From: Quillaja saponaria
Taxonomy: Eukaryota; Streptophyta; Magnoliopsida; Fabales; Quillajaceae
Direction of reading: 5' to 3'
DNA length: 64,000 nt
Assembly: GCA_029379385.1 (NCBI GenBank)
Contig: CM055607.1
Location: 34,407,235 to 34,471,234, forward strand
In this document: positions 24,720-38,300 of the stretch, in pieces
Numbering within the stretch: the stretch's first letter is position 1
How the letters are laid out: the number at the start of each line of letters is the position of its first letter
The notes under the pieces: generated by a model
Told to the model about the DNA's origin: nothing
The model's database searches: none
What the model saw: the letters and a program-made list of their open reading frames with translations, nothing else
Program-made: the position numbers and the translations under genes

Positions 24720-26421
24720 TCAGTCTTTTTCATGTCTTGTGGTGTGCTAAATATCCCCGATAAAGGGTCTTGGGAGTTGCATCTAATGTGCACCAGTGAG
24801 CTCCTCTGTTACTTGTTCTCTTTTGCTGGTGAAGCAAATTTTGCTTAGACGACATTTGACTCTGGGATGGTGATATCATGGTACAATCTAAAACTCTCAC
24901 ATTTCCACATCCTCACAGAAGTTTTACTTCAGAGAAATGACCGTAAGTCCATTACCCAGAATTTTGAAGTTAAAAATTAAAATGCTATCATTGTAGAATA
25001 AGATATCCTTTCTTATTTTACATTGGATTAATTTAATAGCAGCTGCTTATTTGTAATTACTTTTCTTGAAGATTAGTGCATCTTCATTGTGACAGTGGAC
25101 AAACCATGGTCTCCCACTCTCCCTCTGAGAGAAGCATAAGGCAGGTATAACTACGCATTTTGGGTGCATGGTGGGTGTATCAGGAGGAGACTCTATGGGT
25201 CAACGGTGGAAATTGTAAACTCTCCAGCCTGTCCCATTGGCATCACCAAACAACGCAAGAGCAGACAGCAATGAAAGGGCCTTTAACATAAACTCTGTAA
25301 TTTTATAGTTGGATTTTTAATCATTTATATCTTTATAAACAATCACTAATTATTCCAGTTGTTGCTTCCGCATGGTATTTAATTAACCAAGAAGGCAGAT
25401 GGGGTCTAAGAAACCCAATCGTTGGTTTTAGAAATCTGGACAGAAGTGAAAGTGGTATTCATTTTCATTGCCAAACTCATAATTTTCCCCATGGTAATCA
25501 TAACATAAATAGCTTGTTCAAAATCCCAACTATTCCGTTACTCCGTATTAAGTTACCGTATTATCGTCTAGTTAGTGGAAGTGCAGTGGGGCGTAAAATA
25601 GCTGAGCCCTAATAAAATTTGATTGTCTACGGGGTTAAAATGGTAAAGACAACTTAAACTCGGTTTATTAAGAAATGGTTTGAACTTGATTTGTTAAAAA
25701 ATAATTGATTAAAAAAATAAAAATTCTTACAAGAATCAAAAAATATAAACTTTTGCCAATTTCAAAGGAAATAAAGTAAACGACATTAAGACTAAATTAA
25801 TTTTAATGAATTTTCTTGTATATAAACATGTTTATTATAAATTATATAAAAATATATATTTCACGAGCATAACTATATTTTTATATATTGTGAATTTAAT
25901 TTATTTAACCTTAACTCATTTAGTAAATAAACAAATTCGAGTCAAGTTCTCAATAAACAATTCATGACTTATTGTATTCATTCAAAAAATATACCATCAA
26001 TATCGATTTTATTTGGTACCTCTCAAAAATTTGAATTCAGGAAATAATATATTTTTTAGCACGAGGTCAATTGCTAGTAATTAGTATTTGAAGAAAAAAA
26101 GGAAAAGGAATGACAGTGAAAATGTGAATCAGTGAATGACGAGAACAAGATCGTCAAGCCTTTTTGTTGCTATACGGTCCTATTTTCACAGTCCTGTAGT
26201 TCAATTTCGACAGAGACGCATCCTATCCCAAACCTAGCCGGCGCCGCCGTTAACCCTAGCTCCCAAATCTCGATACTCCACAACTGCCACTACCTGTTTC
26301 TCCTCCGGCACCTGTGTAATAGGTTCTCATCATTTCCTTCAATGGACTTAACTTTATGAACGTTGACCGATTGTAGTTTGTTTTTCTTAACTCGCTGTTT
26401 TTGCTCAGGTCCAGGTTGAGC
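24720..26421. other. Spacer with SEC23 3' sequence and prolyl-tRNA synthetase promoter
   Basis: AT-rich. The right end (about 26130-26421) is less AT-rich and should be the 5' UTR and core promoter of the next gene. No gene or clear transposon is seen between. Confidence 0.5.
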
Positions 26422-29400
26422 ATGGCCGGTGGTGAAGCAAAAAAGCCAAAAGCTAAGTCTTCCGGAGGTTAGTATCTGCTCTCATTGCTGTCTGCTAGAT
26501 CTTATTGGCAATTAACTGTCTGATTGTGTTTGCGCGCGGTTTACTGACCCATTGTAATTCGCTTGGCAGGAGGGAAAAAGAAGGAGGTCAAGAAAGAGAC
26601 AGGGTTAGGGCTTTCGAATAAGAAGGAAGACAACTTTGGGGAATGGTATTCCGAGGTACTTTTTTTGAATGTTTAATTTTATTTATGTATAACACCATCC
26701 ATTGGGGTTTTACTGGTTTATTTTTTGTATGAAAATTCCAGGTTGTTGTCAATGGAGAGATGATTGAATACTATGATATTTCTGGGTGCTATATTTTGAG
26801 GCCATGGGCAATGTCAATTTGGGAGGTCATGCAAGTGAGTTTTTAAATCCCTTCTCTATTAAATTATTTACATGTTCAAATATGTAATTCTATTAATTGG
26901 AGATTAATTTAGAGGGAGTGGTTCTGAATAATGTCTATATGATGTAGTACTGAATTATCTCTTCGAAAGGGTAGTGTCAATGAAAAGTTCGTTCTAGTCT
27001 GTTATTTCCGTACTTCTGTGAAGAAGCATCATAAAACTTGGAAACTGATGTCTAATATTCTATTCGTCTTTTTGGTTTTAACTTTTCTCCTTTTTTTCAT
27101 AAAACAACCTGCAGACATTCTTTGATGCAGAAATAAAGAAAATGAAAGTCAAGAACTGCTATTTCCCGGTTTTCGTCTCCCCTACTGTTTTACAAAAGGA
27201 GAAGGATCACATTGTGGGTTTTGCTCCGGAGGTGAGATTATGGAAATTTGACAATGCTAGACTGATTACTGGGCTGGGGTAAAATAGCCTGATTCTGAAA
27301 TATTATGGTTCTCCCTATTTTCTTGTTGCACATTTTCACTTTAATTTTCCCTCCTACACTTTGTGATCGTTTGGTGGATCATATAAGGAGGACAAAATAG
27401 TATAAGATTATCCAGACTCTTATACGGTGTTTAGTAGCAAATATAGACTCATGATGTTGACCCTTCTTGTACTATGCCTGACAATAATAGACTCTTTCTT
27501 GCAGGTTGCTTGGGTTACAAAGTCTGGGGAAACAGATTTGGAAGTTCCTATTGCAATTCGCCCTACTAGTGAGACTGTCATGTATCCCTACTATTCCAAG
27601 TGGATAAGGGGACATCGTGACCTACCTTTGAAACTTAACCAATGGTGCAATGTTGTTAGATGGGAGTTCAGCAATCCCACGCCATTCATAAGGTAGAGTT
27701 CTGTAATTTGATTATTTTTATTTGTTTTAATTTGCTTTCCTGCCTGTTGAATTGAGGGATGATTGGCTCCTTTCAGGTGATGATGTCATTTAAGCTTTAG
27801 TTGAATGGTCGAACTTTGAAATTGCTAGCCTTTATTTTATTGCTATTGTAAACTAAGTGTTCCTTTAAGTTTGAAATTTGTATGCCGAATCATTTCCTGC
27901 AAATTTGTTTTAACTCTAAAAGTAAGTAAGCATGTCTTATGTTGTATCCACCATCTTATCAAACCTTTTATGTTTCACTGCACTGCTATTCGAAATAATA
28001 TAATTTACATTTTGGCTTGGCTGAAACTCTTGAGCATAAAAAGTCATATTGACTATTTATGAACAGAACTTGAGTGCTAATGCATTTTGTATGTATTTTT
28101 GGTTGCAGGAGTCGGGAGTTTCTTTGGCAGGAGGGGCATACTGCTTTTGCAACAAATGAGGAAGCAGATGCAGAGGTATGAATCCAGGACTTGGCTTATG
28201 ACCAAAATTTATTCATTTGTTGCCTAAGGAAATTGAATTATTCATTGTAGTTGGTGGAATGTGAAATTATTAGGTGGCCATTACCTTTTACTTTCTTAGC
28301 ACCGCATATTGAATGTTAGGGAAGAAACACATACATGGACACAGCTACACATCAAAATTGCCTTTACATGTGTAGTGCAATGTTGTGCCTGACATGCAAC
28401 GCACCAAGCCACTAGGTAGATTTGTCCATGTTGTTAGGGAGGTTGAATTTATATCAGTAGCACTAGCACTAATCTGAATATTTCATGGTCACTAAAAGCT
28501 GGCTTGCATATGCATCGCGAAGCAATCTTTTGATTCTTGAATGCTTTAGGTTTAGAAAATAGCCCTCTATAATAATGATGGTTAATGTATCCTCTGCTAA
28601 TTTTTTTTTTTTTTTTTCTGTTTTCTTTTATTTACCCCACTTCAGGTCCTTGATATATTGGAATTATATAGGCGAATATATGAAGAATACTTGGCTATTC
28701 CTGTTATAAAAGGTAAGAAGAGTGAGATGGAGAAATTTGCTGGAGGACTTTACACAACCAGTGTTGAGGTACATAACTGACATGCATACTTAAACATTGG
28801 TACTTTGTTTGAATGATGGAGATTTTCTTAGTCAATTGTCAGTGTACTATATGCTAGGCATTCATTCCAAACACTGGTCGTGGTATACAAGGTGCAACTT
28901 CCCATTGTTTGGGCCAAAATTTTGCTAAAATGTTTGAGATAAACTTTGAAAATGAGAAGGGAGAGAAAGCAATGGTCTGGCAGAACTCATGGGCATATAG
29001 CACTCGAACTGTAAGAAATTTTGATTTTTCTTTTTTTTTCATTTTCATTTGAATAATTGTAATTTTTTGATTTTGTATTTGTGAATATATCTATGTGTAT
29101 ATTTACTTGTGTGGATATTTGCAATAGATATATGCTTATATTCGTCTATTTGCATAAGATATATGCTTGTATTTGTCTATTTGCTACAGATTGGAGTGAT
29201 GGTGATGGTTCACGGGGATGACAAAGGATTGGTGTTGCCACCCAAAGTAGCATCAGTCCAAGTTATTGTGATTCCTGTGCCTTACAAAGATGCTGATACT
29301 CAAGGAATTTATGATGCCTGTTCTGCCACTGTTGATGCCTTGTGCGAATCAGGCATTCGTGCTGAGTCGGACTTTAGAGAAAACTATTCTCCTGGTTGGA

Positions 29401-31301
29401 AGTATTCACACTGGGAAATGAAAGGTGTTCCTCTGAGGATTGAAATTGGGCCAAAGGACCTGGCAAATAACCAGGTCAGCAACTCTTATGTTTGTTATCT
29501 TTTTTCTTATGCATTTGTTGTTTTGATGTTTCTTCTTGGTTGATAAATTCTAAGTTTGATTTGCTTTAATTTACTCAGGTGCGGGTTGTTCGACGTGACA
29601 ATGCGACAAAAATAGATATATCTAGGACTAATTTGGTTGATCAAGTAAAAGAAATTCTGAATAAAATTCAGCTGAACATGTTTGATGTTGCAAAACAAAA
29701 GCGCGATGCCTGCCTTCAGGTTATCAAGACTTGGGATGAATTCATGGAAGCACTCAATCAAAGAAAGATGATCTTAGCTCCCTGGTGTGATGATGAGGTT
29801 TGTCATTTATTTCTAAAACTTAATAAACTTTATGAAGTTTCAGATTGGTTTTTCCTGATAATTAGCATATCAGTGATTTCTCTCCATCCATCTAGTATTG
29901 GTCCATAGGACACTTCCTTCTCTTTACAGGAAGCTTCTTTGTAACTTGAAAGGGCACTGGAGTCAGATTTTTGAAAGATACAGATTCAAAACTGCATATA
30001 TAATTTTATTCTGCAATACAAATACGAAAATAGAAAATACTTTGTTTAGAATATATAAGAGAAAGCCTTGGAAAAGGCTAAATCTTTTAACAGGTTGAAT
30101 TTCATATCTTTTTCTCTCCCATGTTTATTAACAAAAGGGAAGAATTATGGATAAATTAGTGTTCTTGTTTTGTAAATTGTACTACATAATCAAGTTAGTT
30201 AAATAAAACATATTTCTTTTATAAAGCTTCAAATGAGTTTGAGTGGGTAAGCATACCTCAAATATGCAGATCTGGAAATCAGTTGTATTTGTTAGGTTTT
30301 CTTTTCTTATAATATAAATATATATACTTGCTATTTTTTTTCTTTGTTTCTGTTTTGTTTGGTCATAACAGCTTTTCTTTTATGATGCTGCAGGAAGTTG
30401 AAAGAGATGTTAAAGTAAGGACTAAGGGTGAGACAGGGGCAGCTAAGACTCTTTGTTCTCCGTTTGACCAGCCAGAACTCCCAGAAGGTACCATGATTCT
30501 AGTTCATGCCAGGTTCTTTATTACATTTATCATTAAATCTATAAGATGACAGTTTAGCCATCATTTATTTATTTATTTATTTGAATTAGTATTGTTCCCT
30601 TGTTGCCTCCTTATATGACCTAAAGGGGGAAGTGAAAATTCTTACAAAGCTTTGAAAGTCCATTCCTATAGTTGCATTACTGGAATAACTACAAAATAAT
30701 ATACCAATTTGTACTTCAGGATTAATTGTTGATCTTTTTCCCCTTGCATCTTGTGTTCACTTGTTTAATTAGTGGCGCTTCAGTGTGTGATTGTGATGAC
30801 TGAAAATCACCCATCTTCCAATTTTTACAGATGTCTATAGGTGTAGTATTGTGCATCTAATGACTTATCTATTCTTTATATTTAGCCTCATGCATGCAAG
30901 TTATATGCTGCCTTATTCGGCATACATTATGGCAATTAAGCTTCTTAGGATCGATGCTGTGATTCTTCTGTGTATTGGATATTGGACTATTTGGAATAAA
31001 TTTGTTGAAGCACCTTGGAGCCACCTTAACCTGTTCTAGTTTTTCACCAACTTCGAGTTTCGTTGCCTTCCAATTAGTTGTCTGTATTTATAGTTGATTA
31101 GATATAATGAAATCGTACAATCCTGTGGAGTGCAATTTAGATGACATGTTCTCAGTATCATTTATACCCATACGTTTCTAATTCATCATTTTCATGTTGT
31201 TTTATGAAGTCCTTACATGGTTATACATTTTTGCAGGTACTAAATGCTTTGCCTCAGGAAGGCCTGCTAAAAAGTGGACCTACTGGGGCAGAAGTTACTA
31301 G
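26422..31301 (+). CDS. Prolyl-tRNA synthetase, cytosolic (class II)
   Basis: Charges tRNA-Pro with proline in the cytosol. Twelve exons: 26422-26467, 26570-26655, 26742-26834, 27115-27231, 27505-27692, 28109-28175, 28646-28768, 28858-29010, 29190-29474, 29579-29797, 30394-30487, 31237-31301, with GT-AG introns. The total is 1536 nt, 511 residues. A Lys-rich start ([16 protein letters not shown]) without a transit peptide argues for the cytosolic form. Class II motifs follow: motif 1 around [17 protein letters not shown]; motif 2 with [15 protein letters not shown] and [20 protein letters not shown]; motif 3 with [20 protein letters not shown] and [20 protein letters not shown]. The anticodon-binding domain ([15 protein letters not shown]) and the C-terminal domain ending [10 protein letters not shown] complete it. 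No lesion is seen. The start codon is the first ATG after the leader and matches the family start. Confidence 0.96.
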
Positions 31302-32355
31302 ATTATAGTAATACATGGGTTCTGACAGTGACATCTTTGGAACAATTAGTGTTCGTCTGGATTTAACACTGAAGTGAGCAAGTGGGAACTCTTTACATGC
31401 CACATTTTGTTATTCTTAATTGTAGTTTGATTTTGCAAAATTTTGTTTGGCCCAAGCTCTTTCAGGTCAAAGCTTTATAACACTTTACGATTAGGATATT
31501 GGTGTGAATGATTGGCAATGAAATTTGTATTTTGGATTATGAAAAATTTTAAAATTGTGATAGTAGTGCTCACTGTTAATTGTTAAATACCCAGGAAAAT
31601 AACTTATCGATCCTCCACTCTCCCAAAGAGTAGATGAGGGGACGGACATTTGCCACTAATCTGGGTAATGGGAGGATTTGCATTTAGATTGTGGCTCATA
31701 GAATGGTTGGATTGGGTTGTGTGTAAAAGAAGAAGAAAAACAATTCTCTTGGCGTGGACTTGAAATTCAATTCCAAGGTCACCAGATAAGGAGATTTATT
31801 GAAGGGAGAGTTGTTTCGTTGTATATTACTAAAATGTAACTTGACTATTAATTTGTAGATTGTGATTTTATATGAAGAGAAGAGACATATTTGAAAGTTA
31901 GTTATCCCTTAACTGTCAAGAAAGTAAAAGAAAGAACTCACTAGGCCAAACTACTAACCTTCCGGTCCATTCAAAAACCAAATAAAAAGATGTACCAGAA
32001 GAAAAAAAAAAAGAAAAAGAAAAAGAAAAAGGGTCCTCATCCGTTTACTGTATTGGAAGGCCAGGGTTACCGGTTGACCTCACGACCGCAAATTCTAGTG
32101 CACGTGCATGTTTTGCCCATAAACCATCTCACAGATGATCTGCCCCTCACCTTATCCCCGCGTCTCGGTTGTTCTCATCACAATCTGAGTTCCCTGTTGC
32201 TTACTTACAGTCTACAGAACATGAAGGAAGAACACATAGAACCCGAATTGAGCTTCCGAATCTAATCATTATTAGTGTTTTAATTCTCAAACTTTGCGTG
32301 TAGTTCGCGAGTTGGGATTAACCTCAATCACCCGTTATCTTAATTTATGCTAAAA
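31302..32355. other. Spacer: prolyl-tRNA synthetase 3' UTR and SECA1 promoter
   Basis: It contains a purine tract of A/AAG repeats at about 31998-32032 and, from about 32200, the SECA1 5' UTR. No separate gene is seen. Confidence 0.5.
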
Positions 32356-35300
32356 ATGGCGGCGCCAGTCTGTGAGTCACCGTTGATGAACCATATCCTC
32401 ACTGTTCTACCTTCTACTTCCAAATTTCTGCATGCCCAGAAAAAATATTATTACCAAAAAGCCCATCTGGGTTCTTCCTTTCTTGGTGGGGATTACCTTA
32501 AAACGTTCAATTTCAGAGACAAAACATCGAAAATGAGAAGTAGCAGCAGGCGGCGAACGAGTACAGTGGCTTCGTTGGGAGGTTTGTTAGGCGGTATTTT
32601 CAAAGGCGCTGACACCGGAGAGTCCACGAGGCAGCAGTATGCTGGAACTGTTAGTGCCATCAATAAATTGGAAGCGGAGATGTCTGCATTGTCGGATTCA
32701 GAATTAAGGGAGAAGACTGCGGTGTTGAAAGAACGAGCACAACAGGGTGAATCTTTGGATTCTCTATTACCAGTAAGTACAGCACAGTTTCCTCTCCCCT
32801 TTTTCCTTTTGGGATGAATATCAAAGGTGAATTTAAGTTTTTTTTTTTTGAATGCTAAAAGTTATCCCAAACTTTTCACCTCTACAAAAGAAGCATTTCA
32901 ATTGCAGGAAGCATTTTCTGTAGTGAGAGAGGCTTCAAAGAGGGTTCTAGGCCTTCGTCCTTTTGATGTCCAACTGATAGGTAACTTGATACTTAGGCGA
33001 TTTGTTGGATTACTTTCAATTTTGCTACAAGTCTGAATACCATGCGTGCTGCCTATTTATTCTGTTAAGGATGTTATGGAAAGTTAATATTTGGCACATT
33101 ATCTTCTAAGATTCTTCCTTCATGGTCTTGTAGGTGGGATGGTTCTTCATAAGGGAGAAATAGCTGAAATGAGGACTGGAGAAGGGAAGACGCTTGTTGC
33201 AATTTTGCCAGCTTATTTAAATGCATTAAGTGGGAAGGGAGTTCATGTTGTTACTGTCAATGACTATCTGGCCCGACGGGATTGTGAGTGGGTTGGTCAA
33301 GTTCCCCGCTTTCTTGGAATGAAGGTTGGCCTCATCCAGCGTATGTCTCAGTTCTTTTTGTTTATGTTCTAATTAAGATTCTATTTCATGTAAGTGTATT
33401 AAAAATTCATTGTGGTCATTTGGAATCTCATTTCTATCACACTCTATGCTTCTTGTTATTTCGTATCATATTCTGCCCTAATTTATTTTTCCAATTATAG
33501 CACCTAGCAGTTAACAACGATGAAACTATATATAAATTTGTTTTCACAATGGTAAGCTTTCCATGGGTTAGTCTGTTACTTTTATTTTGATCATGTTATC
33601 TGCCACTATCCAGTATTAATCATTCCTTGTGCAAATCCTGCCTACATTCTATGAAAATGAAACTATACCATTTCCTTTTTTTTTTTTTTTTGTCCTTTCT
33701 GTTAGAATAGGGTCTAGATTTTCATTGTAATCTTACAATTGGACCTATAATTTTTTTGGCAGAGAATATGACAAGTGAAGAAAGAAGGGAAAATTACTCT
33801 TGTGACATCACATATGTCACCAATAGTGAGCTTGGTTTTGATTATTTGAGGGACAATCTTGCCACGGAAAGTAATTGTTCCTTTAAGTAGTTTACTGTAT
33901 TAGTATTAAATTTAAAATTTCTACACATTGAGTATCATACTGAATGCCAATTTCTGGAATTTACAGAGTGTTGAGGAGCTTGTCATAAGAGGTTTCAATT
34001 ACTGTGTTATTGATGAGGTAGATTCAATCCTTATCGATGAGGCAAGAACTCCTCTCATCATTTCAGGGCCTGCAGAGAAACCTGGTGATCGGTACTACAA
34101 AGCTGCAAAGATGGCTTCAGCCTTTGAACGAGAAATACATTACACAGTAAGGCTTCTAATTATATGAAAAACTTATAGATCCTATTAGAGCTATATGACT
34201 GGCTTAAATTCATAAGTATGTTCTCCTGTTGGTGTGCTTCTCATTTAGCTTCCTCTGTATTTTTCTGCTATAATTAGCACAACATGAAAATGGAATATTG
34301 ATAGTGATTTAGAACTATCACTCTCTAAAGAGGAGAGTTTTCAGGTCACAAGGGCTTCAAAAACCTCAGTTTCCAGGTGGACATATTTATGTAATTTCAA
34401 TGCAATAGTTCTGTCTTAGGCATGTAGCTGGAACTAAAGTTTCACATTTAAGGTTGATAATTGATTAATGTTATTTTCTATGTTCTGTGTCCTCCAAATG
34501 CATGATGTAGATCAATGCAATTTTTTGTCCTTCATGGGTGGTTTCCAGTTTGCTGGTTCACTTGGGAGTATAAATATGGGTATGGATATGGACAGTATGG
34601 TTAGAAGTTACTCCTTTCATGAAAAATGTCATGTTTGACTATAGACAGAAATTGACTTAATAAAATGGTGCTATGCCACAAATTATTCTTTCTTTTTCCT
34701 AAAATACCCCAATTATGAAGAAGGGGATTTATTAATCTCCTTTTCAATGAAGAGTATAAGAGGGAAGTAAAACAGTTAATGCTTTGAGTTTTTTTTTTTT
34801 TTTTGGTTGGCGGGCATGTATTTTTTACTTACAGTTTGAGAGTTGAGCATGGTTTAGTGACTTAGAATCGCCTCATGGGACTGAGGCGAGAAGTTATACT
34901 GAATGCATGAATATAACTGTTCTGTTTATGTTAAGCAGGAGTAGATTCGTATTAAATTGAGAAACAATTAATATCTGTTAATCTTATTTTTCTTACTGAT
35001 GTTGCAGGTAGATGAAAAGCAGAAAACAGTTCTTCTCACTGAGCAGGGTTATGAGGATGCTGAACAAATTTTGGATGTCAAAGATTTATATGATCCCCGA
35101 GAACAGTGGGCATCTTATGTATTAAATGCGATAAAAGCCAAAGAACTATTTCTCAAAGATGTAAACTACATTGTTCGTGGAAAGGAGGTCCTAATTGTGG
35201 ATGAATTTACTGGTCGAGTCATGCAGGTCCTCTTTTTCCCTAGATTATATAAATTTTCATCCTCAGAAATTTGTTATGGAGTTGTGACATTTGCATAATT

Positions 35301-38300
35301 ATAAGTGATTCCTTTTCTTTATCCAAATTCCAGAAATAATTTCTTTTGAAAGAGTTGTTGATTTCTCTGTTAGTTTCTGGAATCATTTTCCTTATTGGAC
35401 AGGGTCAAAATTATGTAATTGCATTTTGATCATATTCATATAATTTTTGTTAAATAAACAATGAAATAGGAAACATATTTAGTGGTTAGACCGTTAGAGA
35501 ACCTATAGCATTCTTTTGGTTTAGCAATTAAGAGATTGGTAAAACGTTTATACTTATTTCTTGAATCCTATGTGTGTTTTAAAATTTTGCACCTGTAATT
35601 AACAAAATGTAAAGCTTTACTATTGATAACAGCCGACAGAAAGAGAAAAGGTGACAACCTGAGTCATGCTGTGCAGGCCACATGGCGATTAACAATATTT
35701 TGTATAAGCTATTGCAAGCAAAAGTAGGTTTGGGTTGACATAATATATTGTCAATATGGTTTCTATCTATAAAATTGTTAAAAGGTATAATGGTATATTT
35801 TTTCTATAAATATATATATATATATATATCTGCAATTAAGGATTTACCTATTCATCAGTGCATAATCTATTTAATACATCTTTCCTTGTTTAGGTATCAA
35901 TACGAGATTCTTTTTACCTCGTCTACTTGTTATTTATGATGCTTTATCTTTGCTGCCAGTGGTAGCCAGATAAAATAAAATTTCTCGAACTCATTCTCAC
36001 TTGTAAATACAGTTGCAAATTCTTGAACTTGGTTTGCGTTTGTAAATGAGAACCTCAGTCTTGTCAATGAAGTTATAGATTTGGGTTTTGGGTTATTTAG
36101 ATCTCCTATTAGTTAGGAATACTTTGGAAGTAAGTTAGGCTTTCTTGTCTCTGTAGGACTATAATGGGTTTTCTACTTAAGGAGGCTATGATGTAATTTA
36201 AATTCATACCCGAATCTTGATTATTAAATGATGGAGTTGTTGACATTTCCCTAATTCCCATCTCTCTAGTCTCTACTCAGTCATCCTCCCCTTTGTTTTC
36301 TAGAATTGTTTTTCTTGCCTGCATCAATATTTCATGCGTTTAGAGTTCTGAGGGGAAGCAAGACCTATTGACATGTTATTGAAGAGCTCATCCTACTTTT
36401 CATTTTCCATTCTTCACAGGGGAGGAGGTGGAGTGACGGACTTCACCAAGCCGTTGAAGCAAAAGAAGGGCTTCCTGTTCAAAATGAAACTGTGACTCTG
36501 GCTTCAATTAGCTACCAAAATTTTTTCCTACAGGTTGGATCATTTTTCCCTGGAATGATCAGATTAAGCATGTTTTTGAAATTTTTTATATCCTAGTTCC
36601 TAATTCTTGTATCATTGCATTGTTACAGTTCCCAAAACTCTGTGGCATGACTGGGACTGCAGCTACTGAAAGCATGGAGTTTGAGAGTATATACAAGCTT
36701 AAAGTTACAATTGTACCAACGAATAAGCCTATGATTAGAAAGGTTTTATCTAGCATGTTATTCTTATGCAACCCTTATTAACCTATATAAAAAATGCAAC
36801 ACTTTCTTCTTCTTCTTTTTTCATAAAAGAAGAAATGATATTGATAAGAAGGATTAAGAAAGAGAAATAAAGGAAAGAAAAACCTAAATAATACAAAACA
36901 GCCCTCCAATTCCTTTTTATATCAGCTAAAAAACTGCAACACTTATATATGTACTGTTGATTACATTTTGAAATGTGCAGCTTGGACTGCAGATCTGGAA
37001 GGAATGTTAATAACTACATTAATTAAGTTGCAAAATTTTATGCACACATACAAAATCTTTTCTTTTTAACGATAATATTTTTTTTGAATCTTAAAGTTAA
37101 TCAATCCATTTATGTGGAGTCCATATATGTTAAACAACTTGTTGACTTATATGCTTGTAAAGTTCCCAACAATGTCTTTAATCTCTTCCTCAGGATGAGT
37201 CGGATGTAGTTTTCAGAGCAACCACAGGGAAATGGCGAGCAGTTGTGGTAGAAATATCTAGAATGCACAAGACTGGTCGCCCTGTGCTTGTTGGCACAAC
37301 AAGTGTTGAGCAGAGTGATTCACTATCAGAACAATTGAAAGAAGCTGGAATCCCGCATGAGGTGGGGTCTCTATATTCACTAGTCCAATGTGGGAAATAC
37401 ATTGTTTTCTACAGAAAACTTGTTTTTGTTTTTTTTTTTTTTTTTTTTGTTGTTATGGCTTTTACTTACCTACTATTTTTTTATTCGTGTAATTGACACC
37501 TATGCTATCAACCCAGCCACCATTCAGTGCGAAAGAATGAGAGCAACTTTAGAATGGCAGTTTATTTATTTGGTATGAATTTAATATTTAATATGTTCTC
37601 TTAAAGGTTCTCAATGCAAAACCAGAAAATGTTGAGAGAGAAGCAGAGATAGTAGCTCAGAGTGGTCGTCTTGGGGCAGTGACAATTGCTACCAATATGG
37701 CTGGACGTGGAACAGATATAATCCTTGGTGGAAATGCTGAATTTATGGCAAGGTTGAAGCTGCGAGAGATGCTTATGCCAAGGTGTTGTACAAAGCTCTA
37801 AATATTTAGTTTGTTTGTAGAGATTTATACCTTACAGGCTTGCACAATTGTGCAGTTGACTTTTAGTATTTTTATCTAATTTCTTAACATAACTAAGGTT
37901 ATTCACTTCTAGATCCATGTGACATGCGTAATATTATCTATAGTCATTACTCCAAGTGTCCAAATTCTTAGCCAGTTCTGTAATTATCATCATAGCCGTA
38001 TGTATGATATTCCCATGCCAAATATGTTAATATTGAATTAATTTACTTTTAAGTATAAGACTTAGCTGCACCTAGGGAAAAACCTATTCTGGTTACAAAT
38101 CAGATCTCCTTGGCTTGCATAATGCTTTTCTCCATCATGTGGTTGGTGTTCTTCCTATGCAAGGCATAGAACATGGTATCTGGTAAAACACAAGTAATTT
38201 TGAAGTAAGAAAAAGACTGCAAGTGATTAAAGTTATTATTATCTTAGAACGTGCATTACATTCTTTCTGGAATGATGTGATTGCAGAGTTGTTATGCCAG

